From the NCBI RefSeq assembly GCF_022012415.1, contig NZ_JAKLTR010000030.1, forward strand, positions 1-41,061: a stretch of DNA of 41,061 bases, read 5' to 3'. The position numbers and the translations under genes were made by a program. Below the pieces are notes generated by a model, which saw only the letters and a list, made by a program, of their open reading frames with translations, did no database searches and was not told the origin of the DNA. Positions 16,977 to 26,497 of this stretch are shown in pieces. The DNA comes from Terrimonas ginsenosidimutans. GTDB taxonomy: Bacteria; Bacteroidota; Bacteroidia; Chitinophagales; Chitinophagaceae. Each line of letters begins with the position of its first letter. Positions within the stretch are counted from its first letter, which is position 1.

Positions 16977-18017
16977 TTACAGTTTTTCAATCAGTTCAGC
17001 TTTTTTGGCTTTGTATTCCGATTCATCGATCAGGCCATTCTCAAAAAGTGTTTTCAATTGCTGCAGTCTTCCGGCGATATTATCCGTGAAGGACGGAGTG
17101 GACGATTGACCCTGCTGAACCTGATTCATCATTATCCCCATTGCTACCGTATTTGCAGTGGCCTCGTTCAGTGCCGTACCTTTTTCCCCGATGGCCTGTG
17201 CCGTATTGAACCGGGTATACTTATCCATATCACTCACCATATTCATATTGGTGATCCTATCGTAATGCGCAGAAACTTCTTCGGGAAGAGTAACGCAGGT
17301 GATAGTAAACGTGACCAGCTCAATTCCGAACTGTGCAAAATATGGCCGCAGATAGGGCTCTACTTTACGGCCAAGTTCTGTCACATTACCTGCCACATCC
17401 TTCACCGAAATATTCTGTTGAGCCAGTACTTCTCCGAATTTTGGCGCAATAAAATCACGCAACTCATGTTGCAATTCAAAAATGGAGAATGTCTTATAAG
17501 AACCCGCATACTGCCGGAAAAAAGCGGCGATATCTTTTACCTGTATATCAAACGTACCAAACGCCCTGATCCGGACCTGGCCGAATTCCGGATCACGCAT
17601 CAGCACCGGTGCCGGCGTTCCCCATTTAAGATTAACGAACTGGCGAGTATTGATAAAGTAGACGTCGGCTTTAAATGGACTGTTGAATCCATACTTCCAT
17701 CCTTTGAGCCGGCTTAAGATCGGAATATTCTCGGTTGCGAGCGTATGAAGACCCGGCAGAAACGTATCTGCGAGTTGACCTTCGTTCAGGAAAACAGCAA
17801 CCTGCGATTCACGTACAGTAAGCTTCGCTCCGTTCTTGATCTCCTTATCCGCATCTTCATGTTTCCACATCAGCAGATTAGGATCTGGCGTAATGCCCTC
17901 AATAATGTCGATGAATGGTGATTTCATGTATACCCTGTTTGATGTAAGAAAAAGCCTGATCAACCAGTAAAGCATTCCACCACACATTATCATCAAAAGC
18001 AACAGCCCCATCACCAT
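16977..18017 (-). CDS. SPFH-domain membrane protein with C-terminal SHOCT motif
   Basis: A 346-residue membrane-anchored protein, first gene of the operon. The N-terminal anchor is MGLLLLMIMCGGMLYWLIRLFL (about 3-25). An SPFH/band-7 domain of the virion-core/YdjI type follows (about 35-275; ESQVAVFLNEGQLADTFLPGLHTL, FINTRQFVNLKWGTPAPVLMRD, RIRAFGTFDIQVKD). The last 30 residues are a SHOCT motif (LQQLKTLFENGLIDESEYKAKKAELIEKL). SPFH proteins oligomerise on membranes and organise microdomains; the YdjI branch recruits PspA-type proteins in Bacillus. Here the partners are two zinc-ribbon proteins and a DUF6620-like protein, and no pspA is visible in the window. Confidence 0.88.
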   Translation of the reverse strand: MVMGLLLLMIMCGGMLYWLIRLFLTSNRVYMKSPFIDIIEGITPDPNLLMWKHEDADKEIKNGAKLTVRESQVAVFLNEGQLADTFLPGLHTLATENIPILSRLKGWKYGFNSPFKADVYFINTRQFVNLKWGTPAPVLMRDPEFGQVRIRAFGTFDIQVKDIAAFFRQYAGSYKTFSIFELQHELRDFIAPKFGEVLAQQNISVKDVAGNVTELGRKVEPYLRPYFAQFGIELVTFTITCVTLPEEVSAHYDRITNMNMVSDMDKYTRFNTAQAIGEKGTALNEATANTVAMGIMMNQVQQGQSSTPSFTDNIAGRLQQLKTLFENGLIDESEYKAKKAELIEKL

Positions 18018-18203
18018 TGTGCAGGCTTATCATTCACAAAAGTGAAAATTCTATTGCAATAAATGGGCCGTAAATAATTCATGTCAGTTAGCCGAAAAAA
18101 GATATTCGTGTATCAAAAATCCTTTAGAGAGTATAACAGTTAAAGAACAGAAAATAACAAAAAGATAAATGAGCAAAAAAATACCAGTCACTAAAAATAA
18201 AGG

Positions 18204-18557
18204 CTATTGAATAAATTTAAAGAGCAGTTCACGCATTTCAATCAACTCGTAGGGCTTGATTATAACTTCGTCCGCACCTGCAAGTTTTGAGAGGGGGATA
18301 ACTGACGGACTTGCTGACATTATGACAACCGGGATGTTTTGTGTTTCTTTTTTTGACTTCAGGAAACGACAAATATCAAGACCATCTATGCCGGGCAATT
18401 GTTTATCGAGCAGGAATAGATCAGGTAAGGTTTTCAATCCGGAAAGAATAGCATTGCCGTCACGATAAGCGGTAAGTTCAAAACCCATTGCCTGAATGAA
18501 GAGCCTGAGCGTATCGGTGATGGCGGGATCGTCTTCCACGAGAATAATCTGTTTCAT
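18204..18557 (-). CDS. Single-domain response regulator (receiver only)
   Basis: A 117-residue CheY-like receiver domain without an output domain. It has the acidic pair D9/D10 (LVEDDPA), the phospho-acceptor D51 (LFLLDKQLPGIDG), the switch Ser in VVIMSAS (81) and the conserved K101 in VIIKPYE. Such stand-alone receivers work in phosphorelays or by binding partners. No histidine kinase is nearby, so the partner lies elsewhere. It starts with ATG at 18557. The gap before the SPFH operon (18018-18203) is AT-rich and is the likely promoter area of that operon. Confidence 0.9.
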   Translation of the reverse strand: MKQIILVEDDPAITDTLRLFIQAMGFELTAYRDGNAILSGLKTLPDLFLLDKQLPGIDGLDICRFLKSKKETQNIPVVIMSASPSVIPLSKLAGADEVIIKPYELIEMRELLFKFIQ

Positions 18558-18639
18558 ACTGATTCTTTACTGATGAAAATGTAACAAGAAAAAATGAACG
18601 ACACAGAAATATGATGAAATGCCGTTTACAGCCGCATTG

Positions 18640-19197
18640 CTAACGGAAGATATTCAGTTCCTGTTCTATCTGCTCTATGATTTTCTTATTGGGAGAGGTG
18701 ATCTTGGCCCATCCATCTGAAGCCGCACCGGGAACCGCTACTTCAACCGTCCAACCAAAATTCAGTAACGCGGGGTACCGTTGACTTTCCGGTAAATCAG
18801 TTGCCTTGAATTTCAGTGGAGTGATGTCATGAAAAACCGCATAACAGCCTTGTTCGTCCCACACATCAATAAACCTTAAAAAATCAATCCTGGTAATTGA
18901 TATATCGACATCAAACTTTTTCAATAATGGATTCAACGATAACTCTCCTGTGAGTATCTCAAATCGAAAGTCAGCACGCTTTCTGCCATAGTGCGAGAAA
19001 TTTTCGATAGTGACGTTATCGCTCCCTAACCCCGCTGCAAAGAGTATGATTTCCTTAGGACATTCAAAAATTTCCAATTGGTAATAACGGTCATTCAAGT
19101 CCCTTCGTTTATAGCTTCCCATATGCGCGCTCATAATTTCGGTTAATGATTCAGATAGCAACAGCTGTTGCCCGGTGTTATTGGTCGTCATTGACAT
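18640..19197 (-). CDS. Hypothetical protein of unknown family
   Basis: The confident part is about 185 residues from the ATG at 19197 (MSMTTNNTGQQLLLSESLTE). The frame is open to a TTG at 19440, but those 81 residues look less protein-like and no other start is compelling except ATG 19278. It is a soluble mixed alpha/beta protein with an acidic C-terminal half (FDVDISITRIDFLRFIDVWDEQG; LLNFGWTVEVAVPG). There is no signal peptide, membrane segment or known motif. It is divergent from tetR and its upstream region includes the palindrome at 19483-19501, so it may also respond to that repressor. Confidence 0.55.
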   Translation of the reverse strand: MSMTTNNTGQQLLLSESLTEIMSAHMGSYKRRDLNDRYYQLEIFECPKEIILFAAGLGSDNVTIENFSHYGRKRADFRFEILTGELSLNPLLKKFDVDISITRIDFLRFIDVWDEQGCYAVFHDITPLKFKATDLPESQRYPALLNFGWTVEVAVPGAASDGWAKITSPNKKIIEQIEQELNIFR

Positions 19198-19482
19198 CCG
19201 AACAAGACTGTCGCACAAACTTATATCGAACAATTGGAAAGAGAAATAGGTCACAGAAGTATGCCCCGCTTTGCGCATCTCAACGCCCGCACTCTTCAGA
19301 CTGCAAGACGTGTAAAAAACAGTCTTCACGTTTATACGGTGAAGCAGTGGGCCTGCCCGAAGAAAATTAAGTTTGACATAACACGGAGGTCGTGTATTTA
19401 AATAAAACCGCCCTGTAGCTGCATTCAATATTGCGGTCAAATCAGTAATTCCGAAAGACTCATCTGAAAAATAAATTTTGAT

Positions 19483-19501
19483 AAATGAACAATGTTCATT
19501 T
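19483..19501. promoter_or_regulatory. TetR operator candidate upstream of tetR
   Basis: AAATGAACAATGTTCATTT is a perfect 19-bp palindrome (one central base) 24 bp before the tetR ATG. The 13-bp core TGAACAATGTTCA is repeated exactly before tolC at 20162. Autoregulation by the adjacent TetR is inferred. Confidence 0.8.
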
Positions 19502-19524
19502 ATTTTGTGCCATAATTGAATGAT

Positions 19525-20142
19525 ATGGGGATTGCAGATCGAAAAGCCAGGGAAAAAGAAGATTTGAGAAACCTGATATTGAAGTCAGCTAAGAAGCTGT
19601 TTGTTGAGAAGGGCGTCGAGCAAACTACCATTCGCAGCATCGCTGAAAGCATCGATTACAGCGTAGGGACTGTTTATCTGTATTTTAAAGATAAGAATGC
19701 CATATTGTATGCCTTGCATAGCCAGGGGTTTTCTCAGCTCAGCGGTGACTTTAAAGTTTTATATAACGTAAGCGATCCTCTGGAACGGCTAAAAGCCCTT
19801 TGCAAGGTATATATTCAATTCGCAGGTGATAATCCGGATATGTATGACCTAATGTTTAACCTGAAAGCGCCCATGGAGTTCCTCGATGCCATTAATGAAG
19901 GCGAATGGAATGAAGGGAAGGGCGCGTTTGATGTGTTGCATACTACAGTAAAACAATGTATTTCCGAAGGTCATTTCACTGGCCATAAGTCTGAACCGCT
20001 GGCATTCATGGTCTGGAGCCTTGTGCACGGCATGTGCAGCCTGGAGATCAGCAAACGATGTATCGGCGTAAACATAAAGAACCCTGAGACCATCGTGTCC
20101 GAAGGCTTTGCAGAGTTTGCAAAACTAATTACCAGACTATAA
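19525..20142 (+). CDS. TetR-family repressor of the RND efflux operon
   Basis: A 205-residue regulator. The start is placed at ATG 19525 (MGIADRKAREKEDLRNLIL); a TTG at 19516 would add three residues. The N-terminal HTH (about 12-58) reads LILKSAKKLFVEKGVEQTTIRSIAESIDYSVGTVYLYFKDKNAIL, the standard TetR layout with the YxYF recognition end. The C-terminal ligand domain (about 65-200) is helical and probably binds a toxic compound exported by the pump. It is first in line with tolC, the adaptor and the RND permease on the same strand, and matching palindromes lie both before it and before tolC. Autorepression and control of the pump follow. Confidence 0.9.
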   Translation: MGIADRKAREKEDLRNLILKSAKKLFVEKGVEQTTIRSIAESIDYSVGTVYLYFKDKNAILYALHSQGFSQLSGDFKVLYNVSDPLERLKALCKVYIQFAGDNPDMYDLMFNLKAPMEFLDAINEGEWNEGKGAFDVLHTTVKQCISEGHFTGHKSEPLAFMVWSLVHGMCSLEISKRCIGVNIKNPETIVSEGFAEFAKLITRL

Positions 20143-20161
20143 GTTTTTTTTGCGCCTTTAC

Positions 20162-20174
20162 TGAACAATGTTCA
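20162..20174. promoter_or_regulatory. TetR operator candidate upstream of tolC
   Basis: TGAACAATGTTCA lies 20 bp after the tetR stop and 18 bp before the tolC-like start. It is identical to the core of the site before tetR, so it gives the repressor a second control point directly on the efflux genes. Confidence 0.8.
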
Positions 20175-20192
20175 TTATAAAAACAACGATCA

Positions 20193-21536
20193 ATGAGACG
20201 TTTTATCACGGCTGTATCATTCGCTGTGGCAGTTCCCTATGCCGCTTCCTCCCAAACCCATCTGGAACGATATGTAGAGTTCGGATTGGGTAACAACGAA
20301 AGCGTAAAGCAGCAACAATTCATTCTTGAAAAGAATCTTTATGCATTGAAGGAGGCAAAATCACTATTTTTTCCGACTGTGAGTTTCAACAGCACCTATA
20401 CGCTTGCTGGTGGCGGGCGAACAGTGGATATCCCCATTGGTGATCTGATGAATCCTGTCTACGCCACACTTAACCAACTGACTGCAAGCAATAATTTTCC
20501 GCAGGTTAAAAACCAAAGCGTCCTATTGAATCCGGATAATTTTTATGATGCCAGGCTTCATACCATCTACCCCATAATAAATGCTGAACTGAATTATAAT
20601 AAAAAGATAAAGGGACAACAATATGATCTGCAAAAAACAGAAATCGGCATTTACAAAAGAGAACTCGCAAAAGACATCAAGATCGCATATTATAATTATC
20701 TAAAAGCAACGCAGGCAATCCGTATCTATGAAAGCGCCCTCTCGCTGGTGAAAGAAAATGAGCGTATCAATACTTCGCTTTTCAACAATGAAAAAGTAAA
20801 CCGTACTTCTGTTATCAGGAGCACAAATGAGGTAACTAAGATAAATGCTCAACTTAATACCGAAAAACAGACACAGGAAAATGCGAAAGCCTATTTCAAT
20901 TTTCTCCTTAATCAACCCCTCAATTCCGCAATCCTTGCCGACTCACTCGCTGCCATTCCTGATATAAATATTCTAAGCGATACAGCTGTAAATCGCAGAG
21001 AAGAGTTACTCAAATTAAATACCGCTTCAGCGATCAGCGAAAACCTGGTAGGGCTCGCCAACTCTTACAAAAGACCAAAGCTGAATTCCTTCCTTGACGT
21101 CGGTTCGCAGGGCTTTGATTTCAAGGTCAACAGTAACACCAGGTATTATTTTCTGGGCCTTTCTCTTGAATATAACATTTTTTCTGGTGGCAAAAACAAA
21201 CATAAAGTAAAACAGGCGGAGGCCGACTTGAATAATATCAAAGCTCAAACCAGCTATGTATCACAGCAATTGGCATTACAGGTAAAAATATCCGCCAATA
21301 CGTTCAAAGCCGCTGTGATCAATTACCAGGCAGCACTCTCTCAGGTTGATGCATCCGAGAAATATTACAGAGATATGTTACGACTATACAAAGAAGGCTC
21401 GGCCCTCTTCATCGAATTGCTCGATGCGCAAAATCAACTCGTTTCAGCACAACTGCAGGCAAATATTTCCCTGTATGACACATGGATCAGGCAATCAGAG
21501 ATCGAAAGGGCCAATGCCGGATTGCTCATCAAATAA
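20193..21536 (+). CDS. TolC-family outer-membrane efflux channel
   Basis: A 447-residue outer-membrane protein of a tripartite pump. The signal peptide is MRRFITAVSFAVAVPYAASSQ. The mature protein has the two-fold repeated coiled-coil layout of the OEP family: helices about 25-75 and 150-235 for the first half, and about 270-320 and 345-440 for the second, with a GGKNKHKVKQAEADLNN helix entry and LYKEGSALFIELLDAQNQLVSAQLQ near the end, a strong family hallmark. The region LNQLTASNNFPQVKNQS probably forms a surface strand. The adaptor gene starts 10 bp downstream. It should export a compound passed on by the RND permease. Confidence 0.93.
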   Translation: MRRFITAVSFAVAVPYAASSQTHLERYVEFGLGNNESVKQQQFILEKNLYALKEAKSLFFPTVSFNSTYTLAGGGRTVDIPIGDLMNPVYATLNQLTASNNFPQVKNQSVLLNPDNFYDARLHTIYPIINAELNYNKKIKGQQYDLQKTEIGIYKRELAKDIKIAYYNYLKATQAIRIYESALSLVKENERINTSLFNNEKVNRTSVIRSTNEVTKINAQLNTEKQTQENAKAYFNFLLNQPLNSAILADSLAAIPDINILSDTAVNRREELLKLNTASAISENLVGLANSYKRPKLNSFLDVGSQGFDFKVNSNTRYYFLGLSLEYNIFSGGKNKHKVKQAEADLNNIKAQTSYVSQQLALQVKISANTFKAAVINYQAALSQVDASEKYYRDMLRLYKEGSALFIELLDAQNQLVSAQLQANISLYDTWIRQSEIERANAGLLIK

Positions 21537-21546
21537 AAAAAAACTT

Positions 21547-22602
21547 ATGTATACAACTAAAATTGTTTTCTGGCTTCTAGCCGGTACAACATTGCTTTCT
21601 TCTTGCGTAGAAAAAAAAGATCAGCAGCAAGCGACAACCTTTGCCAATGAAACGATTCCTGTAAAGACCATAGCCGTTGAGCGGTTGACATCTTCTTTCT
21701 CAATCGCTTCAACCGGCTTACTAACCACGGAGAATGAAGTAAATTATTCTTTCAAAATCGGCGGGATCATCGAAAGTATAAAAGTGTCTGAAGGCCAGTT
21801 TTTCAAACGCGGACAGTTGTTGGCCACGCTTAAAATAACAGAAATAGACGCTCAGGCAACGCAGGCCAGTCTCGGCTATGAAAAAGCAAAAAGAGATTTT
21901 ACCAGGGCAGATAACCTTTATCGCGATAGCGTTGCCACACTCGAACAATTGCAGAATGCAAAGACCAATTTGGATATTGCGCGAAAGACGGTAGATGCAG
22001 TTGAATTTAACAAGAGGTACGCATATATCTATGCTGACGCAAACGGCTTCGTTGCGAAGAAATTGGCCAACGAAGGAGAGGTAGTCAATGCTGGAATGCC
22101 GGTACTCGCCATCAATGAAAGTTCGGGAGCTTCCGACTGGATCCTCAGAGTAGGCGTAACGGATAAAGAATGGGCCACTATCCAGATCGGCGATAAAGCC
22201 TCAGTCACGTTGGACGCCTTCCCCGAGCAAGTCTTCCCGGCTAAAGTATTCCGGAAGTCACAGGCGGCTGATATTGCCAGCAGTTCTTTCCAGATAGAGT
22301 TAAAGATGGCACTCGGAGCTATAACACCTGCTGTCGGATTATTCGGCAAAGCCGAGATCGAAACGAAAAATACCGGGGATATGATGGTCATCCCATATGC
22401 TTCCCTTGTCGAAGCCGACGGAAATAAAGGGTACGTGTTTACAACGCAGGGGCTTAACAAGGTTAAAAAGATACCGGTCACCATACTGAAGTTTGACAAC
22501 AATAAAGTGTACCTGAAAGACAAGTTTTCCAACGACGAACAGATTGTCGTGTCAAACAGCGCTTACCTCAATGAGCAATCTTCCATCAAAATCATTCAAT
22601 AA
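21547..22602 (+). CDS. RND efflux periplasmic adaptor (membrane fusion lipoprotein)
   Basis: A 351-residue HlyD/AcrA-type adaptor. The start at ATG 21547 gives a lipoprotein signal (MYTTKIVFWLLAGTTLLSSC, lipid Cys at 20); the frame is open further upstream only over the tolC gene. Its order is: a membrane-proximal strand (ASTGLLTTENEVNYSFKIGG), a lipoyl half (KVSEGQFFKRGQLLATL), a short hairpin (about 100-150; YEKAKRDFTRADNLYRDS), the second lipoyl half (DANGFVAKKLANEGEVV), and a beta-barrel (ASDWILRVGVTDKEW to the end). It joins the TolC channel to the RND permease. It lies 10 bp after tolC and 8 bp before the permease, in one operon. Confidence 0.93.
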   Translation: MYTTKIVFWLLAGTTLLSSCVEKKDQQQATTFANETIPVKTIAVERLTSSFSIASTGLLTTENEVNYSFKIGGIIESIKVSEGQFFKRGQLLATLKITEIDAQATQASLGYEKAKRDFTRADNLYRDSVATLEQLQNAKTNLDIARKTVDAVEFNKRYAYIYADANGFVAKKLANEGEVVNAGMPVLAINESSGASDWILRVGVTDKEWATIQIGDKASVTLDAFPEQVFPAKVFRKSQAADIASSSFQIELKMALGAITPAVGLFGKAEIETKNTGDMMVIPYASLVEADGNKGYVFTTQGLNKVKKIPVTILKFDNNKVYLKDKFSNDEQIVVSNSAYLNEQSSIKIIQ

Positions 22603-22610
22603 ACCGCGAC

Positions 22611-25600
22611 ATGAAAATCACAAACTTTTCTGTAAAGAATTATCAGTTCACGCTGATCATCTTTCTACTCGTGGCGGTCGTAGGTGTATTGACCCTTTTC
22701 ACGATGCCGAGATCGGAAGATCCTACCACGCATCCACCCCAGTACATCATTACCGTGATCTACCCTGGTACCAGCCCTAAAGATATGGAGGAGCAGGTGG
22801 TGAAGTCGATAGAAAACAAGATATACGGGCTGGAGAATATCGATAAGATACTGACCTATGTTGAGGATGGTGTTGCAGTAATCCAACCCAAATTCAAATA
22901 TGGAGTAGATGTAGATAATAAATACCAGGAGATTTCCACAGAAATCAACTCCCTGAAAAACAGCGAACTTCCCAAAGACATTTATCTCATCAAAACAGAA
23001 AAGGTTTCTTCGGCCGACGTTAAAATTCTCCAGGTTGCCCTTGTCTCCAATACCGCTTCGGCCAAAGCCCTACGCGACGAAGCTGATCTGTTGAAAAGCA
23101 GGTTGGAGAAAATCACCAATCTCAAGGAAGTCAAATATGCCGGCATTCCGGAACAAGAGATCCGTATAGATATGCAACTGGATAAACTGGCCCAGCTGAG
23201 AATTCCACTAAACGTCGTGATTGGAAGCCTGCAGAGTGAAGCGGCCAATATTCCCGGGGGAAGTATAAATCTCGACAGTAAAGTCTTCAACGTAAAGACA
23301 AGCGGAAAATTAAAAAACGTCGATGATGTCGCCAACACAGTTATTTATAATGCAAACGGTAAGATTATTTACCTGAAAGATGTGGCCGAGGTGAGTTATA
23401 AAGATGGCACGGTCAATCACATCACTCGTATCAATGGAAACCGATGTGTACTTGTTACTGCTGCGATGAAAGATAATGTCAACATCAGTAACGTAAAAGA
23501 CGAATACATGCCCGTACTGGATGAATTTGTGAAAGATCTGCCGGAAAATATAAACCTGGTGAAAAATTTTGATCAGGCGGACATGGTATCACAGCGTCTA
23601 GGACATCTCGGATTTGATTTCATACTGGCCATCGCGTTGGTTGTGATCACCCTTCTACCCCTGGGATTCAGAGCTTCCCTGATCGTGATGATCTCCATCC
23701 CCCTGTCGCTTGCACTCGGTTTGATCACCCTGAATTTGCTGGGCTACTCCCTTAACCAGTTAAGTATCGTTGGCCTCGTGGTAGCTTTGGGTCTGCTGGT
23801 AGATGACAGCATTGTTGTGGTGGAAAACATTGAAAGATGGCTGCGAGAAGGCCACTCCAAAAAGGATGCAATCCTGAAAGGAACGAAGCAGATAGGAATG
23901 GCCGTTGTGGGTTGTACGGCTACACTAGTGATCGCTTTTCTTCCTCTCGCCTTCCTGCCGGATGTAGCCGGTGAATTTCTCCGTAGCCTGCCGATGGCCG
24001 TTATCACCAGCGTGCTGGCTTCCATGCTCGTTGCCCTTACGCTAGTTCCTTTCATCGGAAGCAGATTGCTGAAAACACACACTCATGGAGAAGGAAACTT
24101 CTTCCTGAGAAACTTACAAAAGTTCCTGAATTTCTCTTACCGCAGGATCATGCCGAAGGCTCTGAAATGGCCAAAAGTGTCGATCGCTATTTCACTCGCC
24201 CTGAGTGTGCTGGCCTTTCTGTTATTTCCCCTCGCTGGCTTTAAACTCTTTCCCACATCAGAAAAACCAATGTTCCTAATCAATGTGAAGTTGCCACTGC
24301 AAGCGGATATCCCCGAAAGTGACCGTGTGACTAAACTGATCGAAAGAGAACTTAAAAATCACAAGGAGATCGTATACTATACAGCCAATGTCGGCAAAGG
24401 AAATCCGCAGATCTATTATAACGTGCACCAGCAAGATATCAAGTCTGACTTTGCACAGATATTCGTTCAATTGGAAGACGAAGCAACACCTAAACTCAAA
24501 ACAGACCTGATCAGGAAACTACGTCAGCAATTCAAAGATTTCCCTTACGCTAAAGTGGAGGTGAAAGATTTCGAACAGGGCTCTCCCATTGAAGCAAACA
24601 TCGTAGTCCGCGTGTTTGGTGAAAATCAGGACACATTACAGGCATTATCTTTTAAGATAGAAGACATCCTTCGCAAACACCCGGGAACGTTTTACATCAA
24701 TAATGAACTGAATGTAAATAAATCTGATGTAAAGATCGTGATCAACAGAGAAAAGGCAAGAACATTAGGGGTACTCACCAGCGATATAGATAAAGTTGTG
24801 CGAATGGCTGTCGCCGGGCTCAATGTCGGCGATTATATCGACGATAAAGGTGATGCACGAAATGTCGTAATCACCCTTCCACGGGAAAAGTTTTCAACCC
24901 TTGATGTGTTGAAGAATCTATATGTAAATAATATCCAAGGTATACCGATACAACTAGACCAGATCGCCAGCATTGCATTTGAGTCTTCTCCAACAGCGAT
25001 CAATCACTTCAACAAAGCGAGATTTGCTAAAGTCACTTCTCTTACAAAAGACAATGTTTACGCAAACGACATTTTAAAGGATATAGTACCAAAACTGGAT
25101 CAGCTCAAACTTCCGCCGGGGTACTATTACAAATTATCAGGCGAAGCGGAATCCGAAGGCGACGCACTCGGTGGAAATTTTCTGGCAGTAATACTCTTGA
25201 GTGGGTTTCTGTTTATCGGCGTTCTACTGTTGCAGTTCAAAACATTCAAAGGAATTATCATCGTTTTATCCATCATTCCGCTGGGTATTTTAGGCGGCGT
25301 GATATTCTTATTGATAACCGGCAATCCCATGTCACTCGTATCGATCATCGGCTTTATCGGGCTTTCTGGCATCCAGGTAAAAAATTCATTGTTACTTGTC
25401 GACTTTACCAACCAGCTTCGGGCAGAAGGTCATAGTATTGATGAAGCAATTAATATAGCGGGTGAAACACGTTTCCTGCCCGTGGTTCTTACTTCGATCA
25501 CCGCCATCTGCGGGCTTCTTCCGATCGCATTAAACCCCAACCCACTTGTATCTCCCCTGGCAATTGTACTGATTGGCGGATTGATCAGTTCGACCGTGCT

Positions 25601-25664
25601 TGCCAGAATTGTAACGCCGGTGATGTACAAGTTGATTCCTCCGCGAATCGATGACAAAGAATAA
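22611..25664 (+). CDS. RND multidrug efflux permease
   Basis: A 1017-residue inner-membrane proton/drug antiporter of the HAE family. TM1 lies at about 10-32 (YQFTLIIFLLVAVVGVLTLF), followed by a periplasmic porter domain (MPRSEDPTTHPPQYIITVIYPG, a typical RND start). TM2-6 fall at about 333-480, including the proton-relay D398/D399 in GLLVDDSIVVVENIERW. TM7 is at about 525-545, a second porter domain follows, and TM8-12 are at about 850-1010 (GFIGLSGIQVKNSLLLVDF). The length fits full RND pumps. It follows the adaptor by 8 bp and precedes an SDR gene by 53 bp. Expression is probably set by the TetR palindromes before tetR and tolC. Confidence 0.95.
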   Translation: MKITNFSVKNYQFTLIIFLLVAVVGVLTLFTMPRSEDPTTHPPQYIITVIYPGTSPKDMEEQVVKSIENKIYGLENIDKILTYVEDGVAVIQPKFKYGVDVDNKYQEISTEINSLKNSELPKDIYLIKTEKVSSADVKILQVALVSNTASAKALRDEADLLKSRLEKITNLKEVKYAGIPEQEIRIDMQLDKLAQLRIPLNVVIGSLQSEAANIPGGSINLDSKVFNVKTSGKLKNVDDVANTVIYNANGKIIYLKDVAEVSYKDGTVNHITRINGNRCVLVTAAMKDNVNISNVKDEYMPVLDEFVKDLPENINLVKNFDQADMVSQRLGHLGFDFILAIALVVITLLPLGFRASLIVMISIPLSLALGLITLNLLGYSLNQLSIVGLVVALGLLVDDSIVVVENIERWLREGHSKKDAILKGTKQIGMAVVGCTATLVIAFLPLAFLPDVAGEFLRSLPMAVITSVLASMLVALTLVPFIGSRLLKTHTHGEGNFFLRNLQKFLNFSYRRIMPKALKWPKVSIAISLALSVLAFLLFPLAGFKLFPTSEKPMFLINVKLPLQADIPESDRVTKLIERELKNHKEIVYYTANVGKGNPQIYYNVHQQDIKSDFAQIFVQLEDEATPKLKTDLIRKLRQQFKDFPYAKVEVKDFEQGSPIEANIVVRVFGENQDTLQALSFKIEDILRKHPGTFYINNELNVNKSDVKIVINREKARTLGVLTSDIDKVVRMAVAGLNVGDYIDDKGDARNVVITLPREKFSTLDVLKNLYVNNIQGIPIQLDQIASIAFESSPTAINHFNKARFAKVTSLTKDNVYANDILKDIVPKLDQLKLPPGYYYKLSGEAESEGDALGGNFLAVILLSGFLFIGVLLLQFKTFKGIIIVLSIIPLGILGGVIFLLITGNPMSLVSIIGFIGLSGIQVKNSLLLVDFTNQLRAEGHSIDEAINIAGETRFLPVVLTSITAICGLLPIALNPNPLVSPLAIVLIGGLISSTVLARIVTPVMYKLIPPRIDDKE

Positions 25665-25717
25665 ATGCCCACTGGAATAGATAAAAACAACCATCCTTAT
25701 CCACTAAAAAATACTAC

Positions 25718-26497
25718 ATGAAAGAGTATATATTGCTAACAGGTGCTTCCTCAGGAATCGGCTATGAAATGGCTTTCCTGTTGGCCCAAAAAAACAAGAA
25801 TCTGATACTGGTCTCCCGATCCCATGAAAAACTTAATCAAATGCGGGAAGAACTCATCCAAAAATATGGCGTGTCGGTCTATTATATCGTCAAAGATTTA
25901 ACCGATGCACGTGCCGCGACTGAGCTGTATCAGGATATAAAACGGCAAGAATTGCTGGTAACAGCCCTGATCAATAATGCAGGCGTAGGGCATTATGGTA
26001 GATTTATTGAGATAGAAGCAGCGGATGAGCTTAAGATGATCGAATTGAATGTTTCCAGCGTAGTTGTATTGACCAAGTTGTTTGCAAGAGAAATGGCAGA
26101 GTATGGGACCGGGAGGATAATGAATGTATCCTCCTTACTGGCATTCCTACCCTTTCCTTATTACGCTGTTTACTCCGCAACTAAAGCCTTTATCCTTGCG
26201 TTTTCGGACACTGTTGCTGCAGAACTGGAACATACAGGGGTTGTCGTGACGGCACTTTGTCCCGGTCCGGTAGACACAGGTTTCAATAGCGAAGCCATGC
26301 GCACAACTAATGCTTTTAGAGCCAATAAGCCGATGCCGGCACGTGCTGTTGCGGAGCAGGGGGTTAAACTTCTTTTAGAAGGGAAAGGTAGTAAGGTTGT
26401 AGGATTCATGAATCGTCTACTTTCATTTCTGCCTCGATTAGTTCCTGGAACTATAATGATGAGGGTCAAAAAAAAACTGGCAAGCCAGCAGAAATAG
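25718..26497 (+). CDS. SDR-family NAD(P)-dependent oxidoreductase
   Basis: A 259-residue short-chain dehydrogenase/reductase. The cofactor motif is TGASSGIG (about 6-13). LINNAGVGHYG gives the NNAG motif, NVSSLLAF the catalytic Ser, and YSATKAF the Tyr-xxx-Lys pair (about 149-153). LCPGPVDTGF is the usual segment after the active site. The C-terminal helix end (MRVKKKLASQQK) is basic and may touch the membrane, as in the DltE/YqjQ-like reductases it resembles. It is last in the efflux operon, 53 bp after the permease, so it may be controlled by the same TetR and modify the toxic compound. The substrate is unknown. Confidence 0.9.
   Translation: MKEYILLTGASSGIGYEMAFLLAQKNKNLILVSRSHEKLNQMREELIQKYGVSVYYIVKDLTDARAATELYQDIKRQELLVTALINNAGVGHYGRFIEIEAADELKMIELNVSSVVVLTKLFAREMAEYGTGRIMNVSSLLAFLPFPYYAVYSATKAFILAFSDTVAAELEHTGVVVTALCPGPVDTGFNSEAMRTTNAFRANKPMPARAVAEQGVKLLLEGKGSKVVGFMNRLLSFLPRLVPGTIMMRVKKKLASQQK

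Noticed and set aside
17058-17717. 219-codon plus-strand frame opposite the SPFH gene
   Set aside because: Antisense shadow: rich in His, Cys and Ile with no motif, while the minus strand has SPFH and SHOCT.
19441-19524. Additional small gene between the unknown gene and tetR
   Set aside because: The only ATG frame on the minus strand has eight codons; the region is better explained as promoter and operator.
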